From Udeniomyces pyricola (lineage: Eukaryota; Basidiomycota; Tremellomycetes; Cystofilobasidiales; Mrakiaceae): a stretch of 64,000 nt of DNA. The position numbers were made by a program, and so were the translations under genes. The notes beneath the pieces were generated by a model that was not told the DNA's origin, did no database searches, and was given only the letters and a program-made list of their open reading frames with translations. The DNA lies in assembly GCA_039545295.1 (NCBI GenBank), contig BCIK01000002.1, positions 568,841-632,840 of the forward strand, read 5' to 3'. Below are positions 11,637 to 23,733 of the stretch, piece by piece. Every line of letters begins with the position of its first letter. Position 1 is the first letter of the stretch.

Positions 11637-12888
11637 AGCTCGCTGCGCGAGGGCGAACCACGCGCCACGCTGGATGTTGAATGATGATTGACCAGAGCCG
11701 GGAGGATGGATGTTATTCTGGGTGGGGCCGACGGGCGACATGGTGACACTTTGGGGTGACCGATTTGCCGAGTGACATTCATTCATTTTCCTTCGGCACG
11801 TTAGACTCCTCTAGCTACTCTTCCTGCTGGGATCTGAGAGCACTCGTCGGCGTTTGTCGTTTGACATCTGCCTGCACAGGCTTGCATGTCCGTGCATGAG
11901 GTGATTGTATCGAATTGATCGCTGACCATAGCGGGTCTGGTGAGTGAATAGCCGTGAGGAGCCACCGGGACGATTGATATGCATTACATAGGATGTATAT
12001 ATATGACCAATACGATCAGCAGAAGACTTTGACAGCTGGCGGCCGAGTACCGAGTGCTGGATTGCTCAAGAGGATTTTAGGGATGCGGTGGTTGACCAAC
12101 ACATGATCGATGACGCGTTGAATCGCGCGCGTCACGTCTTGCGCTAGTCTTTCGATCTTGTGATCAAGTTTGATCCACAAAATAATCTATGATCATATTT
12201 TTTTGATGTCGCGTCCAATTTTCATGACGTACTATCCACAGGCAGCTCGCATCTACAGGTACACTCAACCTCTCAAGTCATTGTCGGGTATGTATATGTC
12301 CATAAACAAGCGTCTCGTCTTGCCATACAGGCCCTTCAATATATATTGCAGCATGAATATATATATGGAGAAAGCCATCGCAAGCTGTCGTGCAACTAGG
12401 TCCATCACTCATATCAGAACAGAAGAAGAATGGGGCGCATCATATATACAATAGCTAGCTGCAGCACACTAGACACGTTCGCGACTTCTCATGTATACAC
12501 ATATCATCATGCAGGATCATGAGAAGTCTTGTGCAGGTCATGGGAATTGCAGATTGATGAACTTGATTTTTCGACACAAACAACTAACGGCTTGGGTCGA
12601 CTTGGATAAGCGACTGGTCGAACGTGGAACGTGCGGAGGAATATGATGAGAAAAAGAGGCTGCTAAATACAGCCAGGCCAGGTCTCGCTGCCGATTCCAA
12701 ACGTCGCAAGCTATATTCTATCCGATCATCAGACTATCTCCACCTGCCCCATTTCTGACACTTTTGCTGATCATCGACTCGCTGACCTGCCTGATCACTG
12801 ACCGTTGCAACCTGGTACACTGACCCTCTGCGTACGACGGATCGTCCAACGAGGACGAAGATGGCCTCGACGAGCAAGCACGTGCGAG

Positions 12889-12894
12889 TCTAAT
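12889..12894. promoter_or_regulatory. CACGTG E-box upstream of PHO89
   Basis: CACGTG is the binding core of Pho4/NUC-1-type bHLH regulators of phosphate genes. It lies about 274 bp upstream of the PHO89 ATG. The link to phosphate control is inferred from motif and gene identity. Confidence 0.35.
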
Positions 12895-13167
12895 TGGCCC
12901 AAGGAAAAACGCCAAGGCGTACTTGAGTCGCACTGTCATCCCCTTGCCTGTTACCCTCTGGCTCTGAGGGCAAGGGACGGTCTTGGATAATCACTTGAAA
13001 AGCCATCAGTCTTGTCGTCAACCTCTGAACCACTAACAACGTACCCTTCCACCCTCAATAGTCTTCTCACCGCTTGCAGAGCTTCCGTCCTTTTCTCAAA
13101 CCATCCGTCGACTCCCCTCCTTGCCCCATCGATTCCTGTTTGAATTTCCTTCGTCTACGCCTCTGAT

Positions 13168-16100
13168 ATGCCGATCTTCCATGAGTAGTAAGCATCAGAC
13201 CTTATCGATTCGGACCGAGACAACCTATTCTTGATCCTAGCCTGGAGTTTATCCTCACTGAGCTCGAGAGAGGTCCATGAGTATCCTGCTGACGACGCAA
13301 ACGATTGTTCCACCCGCTTCATCAGTGACTGGCTCTTTGCGTTCGGAACCCTCGCTGCTCTGTTGGACAGTTACAACATTGGTGCTAACGATGTCAGTTC
13401 TGAATACCACTATGGCTCGACGATCTTCGACTGCTCGAGGCTGATCGACTTTGAATCCCGCCTCAGGTTGCCAACTCGTTTGCAACCTCGGTCTCCTCCA
13501 AGTCGCTCACCCTCAAGCAAGCGATGCTCGCGGCTGCCATCTGCGAGTTTCTTGGTGGAGTCCTTGTCGGCGCCAAGGTGAGACGATTCGCTCATGCGTG
13601 ATGTCAAGTTAGCCGGTATTCGATCCCGATCCTACATACTGAATCTATACACGCTTGCGATTCATTACTCCTGCAGGTAGCGAGTACGATCAAGAACGGT
13701 ATCATTTCTCTCACGGGTGAGTCGTCAGATTCTTTCTGATCAGCACATACGGGATCGCGGACTTCGAGCTGATCGCGAGTTGTCAATCTCTTCACTACCA
13801 ACCAGAGTTCCAAGGCAATGCTGGCGTTCAGCTGCTGGCTTTCACCTGGTACGCTCCACATCGATGTTTATACAGTAGACTGATTGTTATGCTCACTGCC
13901 ATACTTCGCTTTCTGCCTCGTATTTTCCTTCTCTGTAGTGCTCTCACCTGCTCCGCCATCTGGCTCATGATCGCCACGCGCAATTCGTGGCCCGTCTCGA
14001 CAACATACTCGATCGTCTCTGCTCTGGCTGGAGTCGGTGTCGCTGTAGGTGGTCCCAAAGCGGTTCAGTGGGGTTGGAATGGCGGAAAGGGTCTTGGAGC
14101 GTAAGTCTTCTCGCTTACAACAACATATGCCCACTTGCAAGCCTTCTTGTCGTGCCTCAGTCGATGTTCATTTCATCTTTGGCTTGACATTCTGCTTCAC
14201 AGAATCTTCGCGGGCTTCCTCATCGCTCCGGCGTTAGCTGCAGGTTTCGCGTCTGTCGTTTTCCTTTTCACCAAATACGGAGGTACGCCAACTCGCCCAT
14301 TTCACAGTCGGAGTTGAGTGAACATGAACAATCGCATCTCATATTCGATGCTGACGCACGTTCTGCTTCTCTATCCAGTCCTGCTCAGGAAAAACAGCGT
14401 CAAGGTTGCTCTTTACGTCTCTCCGTTCTATTTCTTCACTGTCGCCGCCGTCTGTACGCTCTCGATTGTGTTCAAAGGAAGCCCACAACTCGGTCTCGAT
14501 AAATTACCGGAGACAACTATTGGTGAGCTTACTGCTCTACTTTAGCAAAGTTCCAATGTCCCAAACTCATCAGAAGCTTTGATATCCCTCGCGTTCATTC
14601 TCAGCTGTCGCCATTGTTGGGACTGCCAGTGTCATCGCCGCCTTATCTGCCCTCTTCTGGTTGCCTTACGTCTACTCCAAAGTCGTTCGAAACGATTACA
14701 GTACGTATCTTATTGATCGAACGTGTGTACGTATCTGAACCCTCAGACTAGTCTAGGGCTGACCTTTTCACCGGCTCACCGTACCTTTTTAGCCATCCGA
14801 TGGTACCACTTCTTCCTCGGACCCGCTCTGTGGTGGAGAGAGACTCCTTCTGACGCCATGGATGGAACTCACGACGATGCTGTCGTTGACTACCGGGTCT
14901 ATCACGATGACCATGGTGCCACTGAACTGCCTATCACTCAGCCGGGATCCACACGTGCGTTCACTCCCTATGACCTGCATATGTCACGTCAAGTCTGCCG
15001 ACCGGCCAAGCTGATCACAACATATTCCCAACAACAATGGCGCACTATTTTAGCCGACCAACATGCCTCGCCATCCATAGAAGAGAAATGCAGCAGCGAT
15101 GATGTGGAGTCTTCCGCTGCTCGTACCCCGTCAACCCCGCGAGCTTCCGTCCCTCTCGGTCAAGTCGAGACATCTGCTGGAAGCGCGCCCTACAAGACCC
15201 TTGCTTTCTGGACCAATCCCAAGAGCGTTGTTCTCTTTGTTTGGAAAGCATTCTCCTATGGTACCTCGGTCGATGTCCACGCCCTTCAGGTTTCGAGTGG
15301 ATCCGATAAAGAAAACGCTCGAATCAACCGTAAGTGTTTGACCTTGCTGCTTGCTTCGACTTTGGCAATCGCTCAACTTCTTATCCCTTTCCATCGGTCG
15401 GTTGAATGTGACTTTTGCAGGAATGCACCTCACTGCACAGCAATACGACAACAAGACCGAGCACCTCTTCTCTTTCCTCCAGGTCCTTACTGCATGCACG
15501 GCATCGTTTGCACACGGTGCCAATGATTTGTGAGCGGCCGTCTCTCGTCGATTATCTTACGTAGTTGCTCAACTCAAATGCAGACGTTTTGGATGAACCT
15601 TGTCATGAGCGTGAATCAAAATGAATACTCATGTGTTGCTCTTTTTTCTTCTTCTATAGGGCCAACGCTATCGGCCCGTACTCGGCAATTTACTCCATCT
15701 GGTCAACTTCTGCACCCCTCGGTTCCAAGACCAACACCGAAACTTGGCAGCTGGTCGTGAGTAGGCTTGAGAGGCACAACTCTAGGCGAGACCGGATGTC
15801 TGGTACTGATTTGAACCTCTTTGCTGTGTCATTGTTCAGGTTGGAGCGACAATGCTCGTCATTGGTCTCGCTACTATGGGCTACAAGGTCAGATACATGA
15901 TTCCTACCAGCCTTCTCTGTCCGAAATTAGCAGTCCATTGACCTCTTCACATTTTGGTTTCTCTCTAATAGATCCTTGCTGTTCTCGGGAACAAGCTGAC
16001 GCTCCATTCCCCGTCCCGTGGATTCTCGATGGAACTCGGAGCTGCCATCACCGTCCTCTTGGCTTCTCAGTATGGTACGTTGCGTCAAACTACCCTTTTT

Positions 16101-16544
16101 CGTTTCATTCCTCTGTCTTGTTCTGATCGTCGTGACCTTTCCTTCCCATATTCTTGCAGGTATCCCGGTCAGTTCGACGATGTGCATCGTCGGTGGAACA
16201 CTTGTGAGTAGAATTGCGAAAAAAGAAAGCCCGAATAAAAGATCGAACCCTGATCTGTCGACCGCTCTTTCCTGTGTGATAGGGTGTCGCCCTGTGCAAC
16301 GGAGACATCAAATCCTTCAATTGGAAGCAGCTGGGATGGATCATGTTGGGCTGGGTTCTCACGGTTCCCGTCGCTGGTGTGAGCGCAGGGTATGTAACCT
16401 TTCTCCTTTGTTCGAGTGAGCCTTCAGACCAGCGTCGGAGAAGCGAGGTTCTGACACTCTTCTATCGCTGCTCCTCGTGTGATTGATCGTTGTCGTTTGA
16501 TCAGATGCCTCTGTGGTATGCTTCTGAACGCACCTCACTTCTAG
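13168..16544 (+). CDS. PHO89: Na+/phosphate symporter, PiT (PHO-4) family, PHO89-like
   Basis: Plasma-membrane, cation-coupled inorganic phosphate uptake. Eighteen exons (13168-13187, 13326-13392, 13467-13577, 13677-13716, 13806-13848, 13939-14100, 14203-14282, 14379-14522, 14605-14700, 14793-14954, 15054-15329, 15421-15529, 15660-15756, 15840-15887, 15972-16074, 16160-16203, 16283-16389, 16505-16544) sum to 582 residues, close to yeast Pho89. The two diagnostic inverted-repeat signatures are present: [14 protein letters not shown] near residue 25 and [15 protein letters not shown] near residue 435. [15 protein letters not shown] is also conserved. About ten hydrophobic segments flank a hydrophilic central loop. 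The start gives [16 protein letters not shown], matching the family N-terminus. The intron at 14955-15053 is 99 nt and has no stop in frame, so retention would add 33 residues to the central loop. Confidence 0.95.
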
Positions 16545-17411
16545 GTTGACAGCGCGGGGCGTTCCAACGATTTTTTTTCCTTCACCATGTGCTCTTTTTC
16601 TGCCATATCGCTTCCGTTTTCACATGATCAGCCCAGTCGCTGTTACCATCCACTTCGTTTCTGTTTTCACTTCCTCTTCTTCCGTCTTCCTCCTTGTCTA
16701 TCTGACTGTTCCTGTCTTCAACGGGTCTTGATCTTTCCGCTTGGTTGTTTCTTTTTGTAAATCAGTATAGATGTCGTTTCGTTTCTTCTCCCTTTCAATC
16801 CGGCTACCACGTACCGGTCTCTATCATGTTGCTCTTTCTGATGTATGCATGATGAACTGTCTAGGATGTGAGCATATCGTACTGCACGTATCTCGGAGCG
16901 CGTACGCCCCAGCCGACCGATCAAGTTCGTCAAGAAATTTAAGCAATTATATATGCTTTAATCGAACTGATGCGAGTTAATACTGAATACTAAGACAGCT
17001 CCCCAGAAGCGATTCCATCAAAGATACTCGATTACTACTCCAAATAAAGTGCTTTTGAAGACACACACATATATATGATACAATACATAACAATACATAT
17101 GCACAACTCCGTTGCACAAAAGCTCGAAACGGGGCCGGTCCGGCCGGCCTGATCAGTCTGCCTTGGTTTGCCTCCTCTCGTCCGCCCACTCGAATTGCTG
17201 TGTATACATTACGCCCTGCCCGACGTCCAATGTCCCTATTGATTTCTATCCCTCCCCTTGCCTGCCCGAACAAACTTTGACTGCCAACCCAATCTTGCGA
17301 ACTTGGTGCCTCCTCCCCATAACCACCTTGAGATAGTCACCAAACGTCCTGCACTCAACGTCGACCTATCTCGTCTGTCTATCCCCTCCTCGTCCCCCAT
17401 TGGTTCTTGAC
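16545..17411. other. Intergenic region between PHO89 and the DUF421 gene
   Basis: PHO89 3' flank (T/C-rich) followed by the promoter of the downstream gene, which has a C/T-rich, CCCTCC-type leader just before its ATG. A TATATATA patch lies near 17069. No gene or structured RNA was recognised. Confidence 0.5.
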
Positions 17412-19525
17412 ATGGTCAACGGAACTTCTACCGGTAGTTCTGGCAACGAAGGTTCAGCCGGTCTCGATACCACACCTTACACGTTCGTCACAATCTGCTA
17501 TACGAACACCATCAATTATCAAATCTCAGCTCACGTTGTCATTCCCTACGCAGCTTCCAGTTGATTGAACAAAGCGATTTCTATGGTAGGAACCACCCTC
17601 GCTTTCGACCTGTCTCACCTCTGAATGCTGACTCTTGCTTTCCATACCATCTGTTCATCCCAGTTCGTCAGAGCGTACTACATCCGGTCGTCATTGGCTC
17701 GATAGCGATCATCGTCACGTTCCTCTACATGCGCATCTCCTCCAACCGGGCGGTTGCACCGCTTTCCGTCTTTGATGTCATCATCAACGTGAGTCGCATG
17801 GACAACCTTTCACATTCATGTCCTCATCTCTCAGCTACATGGCCAAGAGCGAGACGCTCCGGATTGATTAGAACATAGTGCGAAGATCATACTAGCGAAG
17901 TTAGCGACTGAGGAGAGCAAGGGCCATAAAGATGGACTGGAAGAATCAGCTTACATTTTCTCCTTTTGTCACAACGTCTTACGCACCAGGTCGCGCTCGG
18001 CAGTACTCTCGCTGGTATAGTCAATGGTAATTCTCTGGTTCGAGGGCTACTCGGACTGATCACGCTGGCCGTCTTTCAGCTCATGGCGAGCACGATAGGA
18101 TCGAGAAAGACGATCCTCGCCCAGCTCTTCACCAAGAAGAGCTTGATCGTCGCTTTCAGGGGACGGTCTTTGCCAGGTGTCATGAAGAAACGTGAGGACA
18201 CCACACATGTATGAAACGAAGTCAAGTTTCGTACGGTCGGAGCACGGGCTGACGGATATGGTGTTGTCTTTCCTGCCTTTTCTACCGATCGTTCATCTGT
18301 GTTCGTTTGGGTATGGTTTCTTCTCCCGAGTCTTTGATGCTTCAGACAAAAGTAAGTGAGAACCGTTACTCGGGGAGAATCCATTTCTGTGATTTCATGT
18401 ACGAGAATCTGACCTTGTATCCTCACCGTTCGATCCACGTGACCTTCTTGCCTCTGACCCTACTTCTTTGCGCCGACCCCACTCCTTCAAATCTTGTACG
18501 CAACAGTTAGCGAGGCCGACCTTTATCAAGCTTTGCGATGTGAAAAAGTATGGGATATTAGAGAGGTCGAAGCTTGGTTCGTTGGCGCATCGCATTAACT
18601 CAAATGGTATATATCAGTGGATGCTTCCGCTTTGCTGACGTATCCTTGCCTGTTCTCTCTCATCCAGCATCATTGAAGTAAGTTTTCTTACCACGTTACT
18701 CTGGAACTGCGCACAAGGCCTGAGTATCTTTTTCATGTCTAATCAAATGAGACCGTGCGATACTCATCACTTTTCCATTTCCTCCACCTTTAATTCCACC
18801 GCTTGCTAGCCCACCGGTGCCTTTGCGGTCTACCTTCGGGCCAACTACCCCTCTTATCCACCCGATGTTCTCCTCGCTGTTCCCGGTTATCAAGCTCTCT
18901 GCGACAAGGAGGAGGAAGACAAAGAGCGAAGAGCTGGTGGGGGAGGTCGCGTCGACAAAGGGAGCGATGATGAGGAGAAACGGACTGGAGGCGAAATCGG
19001 TGGAAGACGACAGTCCTCGGCTGGCAATGAGGATGAGGGGGAGAAAGGATGCAAGCGATGCAGCAGCCGAGATAATGTCGCTGAGGTTCATCGAAAAGAT
19101 CAATCGGATGCGAAAAGCGTCCATTCTCAGAGTAGCATCGCAAACAGGTAAGATTGGCGTCGCATTTCTTTCTTCTATGCTTCATTGCGCACTTTAAAAA
19201 GTGATCCTTGGATTCTCGCATGAGATGGATGCAAGTCTGCAATGTGACCTTGGTCATACCTACAATTAACTGACACCCTCTTTCCCACTTGTCCTTTTCC
19301 CTTCGATCATTTGTACGCTTCCAGAGCCGCGTAACTTTCGGAGGTTGTACATCGCCCATGAATCGCTTAAAGGACCTGCGAGATCCTGCCCCTGGTATCC
19401 TTCAGTTGTCACGCGATAACATGACCCACGTCTCCCCATCCCCTATTGCCCGCCGACTGCCGTTCCCTGACTCTTCCAGCTACTTTGACGACTTATCTTC
19501 GGCTTTGGACTTTGCACTGTTTTGA
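17412..19525 (+). CDS. YetF/DUF421 family membrane protein
   Basis: Nine exons (17412-17482, 17554-17585, 17664-17788, 17990-18191, 18346-18351, 18507-18576, 18668-18677, 18810-19147, 19327-19525) give 350 residues. Hydrophobic segments at about residues 40-55 and 80-110 precede the soluble domain typical of bacterial YetF: APLSVFDVIINVALGST, then ILAQLFTKKSLIVAFRGR, KHKISEADLYQALR, EVEACIIEPTGAFAVY. Molecular function of the family is not established. A 6-nt exon (ACAAAA) is needed to join the helix region to ISEADLYQALR, and a 10-nt exon follows. The C-terminal 170 residues are acidic and charged, absent from bacterial relatives, and likely disordered. The final acceptor is read as CAGAG|C; using CAG|A would stop three codons later. 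The family is mainly bacterial, so an ancient transfer is possible, but the introns show long residence. Confidence 0.88.
18346..18351 (+). other. 6-nt microexon of the DUF421 gene
   Basis: TTCAG precedes ACAAAA and GTAAGT follows it. Inclusion converts the joint into the family-like KKHKISEADLYQ. Skipping also keeps frame but loses two residues. Confidence 0.7.
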
Positions 19526-19931
19526 TATATCTTGGGCAATCACCATTCATCGCCTGTACACTAGGCATCGTGTTTGATTGATTCTCTCTCTGTATCTGTA
19601 ACTTTTGGTCAGGTTCGAATCTTGCCCTCCGTATCTATACCTTGCAGCTGTTTGCGTTTCAAGTCGTACGTATACGTTTTACACTTGTGCTTAAATGATT
19701 GTTGTATCATATACATGTAATATAGATATATATGTAGAGTGTAGCTGGCTACTATACATGTGTTAAGAGAGATGCCAAGAAGAAAGATGAAAAAAACGAC
19801 GGTGTTAGCCTGATCGATCGCGTTCGCCCAGTTCGCCCGGTGACCTACCTATAGGCCATAGATCATAGACCATATCCCATTAGCCCAACACCTCTCACCC
19901 AGATCCATCCCGCCTTTGTCCCCTTCGCAAC
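19526..19931. other. Intergenic region between the DUF421 and FHA-RING genes
   Basis: The 3' flank with ATATAGATATATATG near 19721-19736, then a short promoter. Nothing else was recognised. Confidence 0.4.
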
Positions 19932-22900
19932 ATGCCAGCACCCATGCACATCTCCATGCCCAGTCCAGATGCCACCGCAATGAATCCATCTCTCTCCCGA
20001 GGCGGTCCCTCCAGTCCAAGGTCGATGGGAGCCACCAGCTTTCTACCATCATTCAGTCAGTTCCCTCCCTCGGCCCCACCCTCGCCCCTTCTCATTCGTC
20101 TCGGCCTTCTGCATCGTTGCCTACGGTCGTACACAATTACATCAGCAGATGCTCACGAAGTCCTGTCATGACCAACCATCATTTCCATCGAACAGTGCGT
20201 CGACCGCGATCCAACACGCTCGAACAACAGACGAGCTCTTCCCAGGGCTATGTCCCAGCGTCACCCGATCACCAACAATCATTCGTGTATGTCTCCTCCG
20301 TCCGCCCATTAGTTTGCTTCACCTCTTGACGGCGTCATATCGTTCTCATATCTCCTTCTCGAGTAACAATCGAGCTGGTGGCAAGTGGACTGGTTGTGGA
20401 TCATGTGATGGCGACCCTCTCTGATCCCATCTCTTGCCCTCCTTCGTTGACCCCCTCCCTCCCTGTCTTTCTCTCTCTTCCCCCGCACCTCCTCCCCTCA
20501 ATCTCCCTTCCGCAGGCCAAACAACCCCTCGACTCCTCCCGTCACCCGTCGACGCATAACAACCCCGACCCAACCTCATTCCAACTTTCACACCTCCCAG
20601 CAACCACCAAACAACATTTCTGCCGGCTCGCTCCAAAGTCCCGGCGCAGCTACCGGCGGTGGGGGTCTCCCCTCGCCCAACGCAGGAAGCGGAACCCATG
20701 CCGATCCGATCGCCGCTTTTGGCAGTCGGCTTCTCAGAAGGATCAGCAATCAAGGCGGAGGTGCTACAACCGCTGGAGCTCTGTCTACTAGCACTACTGG
20801 GGCTGGAGCCAATGCCAATGCTGGTGGGAGTGAAGTCGTCCCTAGCGAGGGAGGCCTGGGTAGATCAAGACCAGCAAACGGGTCATTATCGGAGAGAGAG
20901 CAGCCAGGCGCGATTGGCTCGGCGTTGGCTCGTAAGTCTTGGTATCTTTCTTGTCTGTTAAAACTCCCTTTACAGTAGGAGTCATCCAACGATTGACCTC
21001 AAACGAGTTAACGGATCGCTAAGGTCTGTGATACTGATCACACGGATGTCTTGATTTCTTTCCGACTTTAAATCTTACCATGTCGATTGTATGTTCTCGC
21101 ATCTCTACGCGATCCGGCCCCGGATCAACCCAGCATCGTCCACTCTTACTACGTTTGCCCCCCCATCCTCGAATGAGCCCTCCTCCAGTATCGGTCTCTC
21201 TCAGACCGACTCTGCCTTGCCCACTTCCTCGCGAACCAATCCGTCTGCTGCGCCCGAGCCGGCCTCTTCGTCCTCGACGAGCATTCCAGCCCATCGCCTA
21301 CGACTTGTTCCGCTACTCGACTCGACCCCCTCATCCCTTCCATTCGATCCCATCCTCCGAGATGTCAAAGAATCCAGTACGAACCCACCCCCAAATACGA
21401 CTATCAACGATGAGACACCAGGCGTGTCGGCCGTCAAGATTGGCAGGTTCTCCGACAAGCAGAGCGGGGCAGATGGTACACCCAGGGGAGGCGCTTTGAC
21501 GAGCACTAAAATTGCGTTCAAGAGCAAGGTCGTCAGCCGGTGCCATGCTGAGATCTGGGTCCTCGAAGGTGGAAGCGTAAGTGCGAGCGCCGGAAACGAC
21601 ACGAGTCGGGTCGAGTTTTAGCTACTTACCAACAATTATCGTTCGAATCCGCATTCATCTCCCCTCTGCCCCTACAAGTTCTTCATTCGAGACACCAAGT
21701 CGTCTTCTGGTACCTTTCTGAATCACATTCGCCTCTCCCCTCCGAGCCAAGAATCTAAGCCCTTTCCACTCAAAGATGGCGATGTCGTTCAACTCGGAGT
21801 CGACTATCAAGGCGGAACGGAGGAGATTTATCGGTCTATCAAGATGAGGGTCGAGGTTGGTCGTGCTTGGCAGGCAGGTGCCAACAACTTCAAGTGAGTC
21901 CGGCCTCGATGGATGCGACATCGGGAAAGGAAAGAAGAAGGCACTCGTTGTATGCGTATCTGGGTTGTCGTTAGATCCGACTCAACAAGCGTGATGTTCT
22001 TCTAACGACGATTCCATGATTCCCTCCGATGCTTTTTTTCTCAGCACCAACGCTCTGAAGCAACTCAACGCCCTTGGAGGAGGAGGCGAGGTTGCACAAG
22101 CCCAAGCCACCGGGAAAGAAAAGGGCAAGAAGCTGGTGAAAGCTAGCGTGACGGACTGCTGTATCTGTGAGTGGTTAAAATGGTGTGATGGCTGAGATGA
22201 GGAGAGTAACAAAGGCAGGTACTTGGGTCTATGAGGCGGTCCAGGGCGATAATCCAAGAAACGGGTTACGGGTTAGTAGCCCAGGCGTAGACTGACAAAT
22301 TGTACCTTGCTTACTGATTTACTTAGGCCTCTTCTCGGTCACCATCTGCCAAAGCTTGTTTATCGCGTGAGTCACGCTTCGTCCCCTACGTTTGCTGTCT
22401 TTCCTTGGTGAGCATGTGACTAACGAACGAGTCTTGGCTGCCCTTCACCTGGTCAATCAACCATCAGTCCATGCTCCCACGTCGTACGTCAAGTTCCCTT
22501 GACAAGGCGTATCTGGTCGATAACGCTCTCGAGTTTACCGCTCATGTCGCTTTGATTCTTCTCCTTGCTGATCTTTGCACCTCATCCCAGTTTCACTACA
22601 AATGCATCCGCCCCCTCTTGGCTCTCCATCATCCTGGCTTCTCCTGCCCACTCTGCCGGTCGTTTGCTGACCTCGAAGCAGACGTTGAGACTGAAGACGC
22701 TTGGGAGGTTGCGTCTGCGAGACGAGACTCCCTCATCTCCCGACGCGGTAGCATCAAATCTGTCAAGGCGGCGTTTGAGCAAGGCTTGGTCAGCGCTTTG
22801 GCGGCTGGCGATGACCAGGCTCAAGACGGTGAGGGTGGTACAGAACCCGAGGCTGCCGAGCAGGATGGCAGAGAACAGGAAGGAGGAGGAGAGTGGGACG

Positions 22901-23733
22901 TATCTGGTTCGCCCGGAGGCAGAGCTATGGCGTCTGCCGCGACAGCCGTCGGCCTGGCTCGCACCGAAACCGAGCGACCCGATACTGCCGTTGGTGGTGC
23001 TTCTCGAATGCCGTTCGGTGGCGGACCTTCGGCGACGATCCTTGCAGAAGAAGAGGAAGAGACACCTGTCGTTCAGCCCATCGAGCAATTCCGTTTGGAC
23101 GCCGGCTCTTTGACTTCAACACAAACTTCTTCTTCATCTCATGCCGCATCCAACAATCCTTTTAATACTACTGCTGCTACTTTGACTCATGATGGCGAAG
23201 GTTCCTCCTCTGGCTCTGTCGTCCCATCCTCCACGCCGACCCCATCGGGCTTGGGAACCAACAACCCCTTTGCAAATTACGCCCCTGGAGGAGGTGCTTT
23301 GAGTGCTATCCCACCTGTGATTCTCGAAGACCCCCTTGCCGTCACTACGGCGGAAACCGCCACCCCTATCACATCGACGGACTCGTCCGCTCTGTCGTCT
23401 CAACAACCGGTCTCGAACATCATCATCACTTCACCATGGAATGACACTTCATCCTCTACTGCTCCCGATACCACCGGTCTTAGCCCGGCTCCTCATGAGT
23501 CCATACTTGGCTCGACCGATTCTCAGGAAGCATCTAATTCACTGGCCACTCGGCTTCAACACGCCTCCCTCGACGCCGCTGCCACCCAGACCGAGCCTGT
23601 TACGACTACTTCAGCGCCGGTATCATCGATCAGTTCCCTTGCTGAAGAACCCGCATCGTCCATTGTTGGTACCTCTCCTATATCGGACAATCTCGAATCT
23701 AACGAAACGAACAACCGGACGAGCATCGCCTAG
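19932..23733 (+). CDS. FHA-RING E3 ubiquitin ligase, Dma1/CHFR type
   Basis: Mitotic-checkpoint type ubiquitin ligase: the FHA domain binds phosphothreonine and the RING recruits E2. Nine exons (19932-20055, 20196-20286, 20516-20931, 21134-21576, 21679-21893, 22045-22166, 22327-22366, 22468-22483, 22591-23733) give 869 residues. Residues 1-210 are low-complexity Ser/Pro. The FHA core spans about 265-430: VKIGRFSD, KSKVVSRCHAEIW, FIRDTKSSSGTFLN, LKDGDVVQLG. The RING starts DCCICLFS and runs through APCSHVFHYKCI to CPLCR (about 465-515), closely following Dma1. Three introns fall inside the RING coding region. The C-terminal 350 residues are Ser/Thr/Glu-rich with repeated NPF (NNPFN, NNPFAN), unlike short yeast Dma proteins. 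The start and the first three exons are less certain than the FHA-RING core. Confidence 0.9.

Larger units (their letters stand above)
11388..13167. promoter_or_regulatory. Divergent intergenic region between chitin deacetylase and PHO89
   Basis: A 1.8-kb region between two start codons pointing outward. It holds a 20-bp perfect palindrome with a TATAAATA core on the chitin deacetylase side, a CACGTG box on the PHO89 side, and an A/T-rich stretch at about 12170-12480. Open frames here have no coding signal. Confidence 0.5.

Noticed and set aside
19612..19630. GGTTCGAATC resembling a tRNA B box
   Set aside because: The flanking bases cannot form the T stem, and no A box or acceptor stem is present at the right distance.
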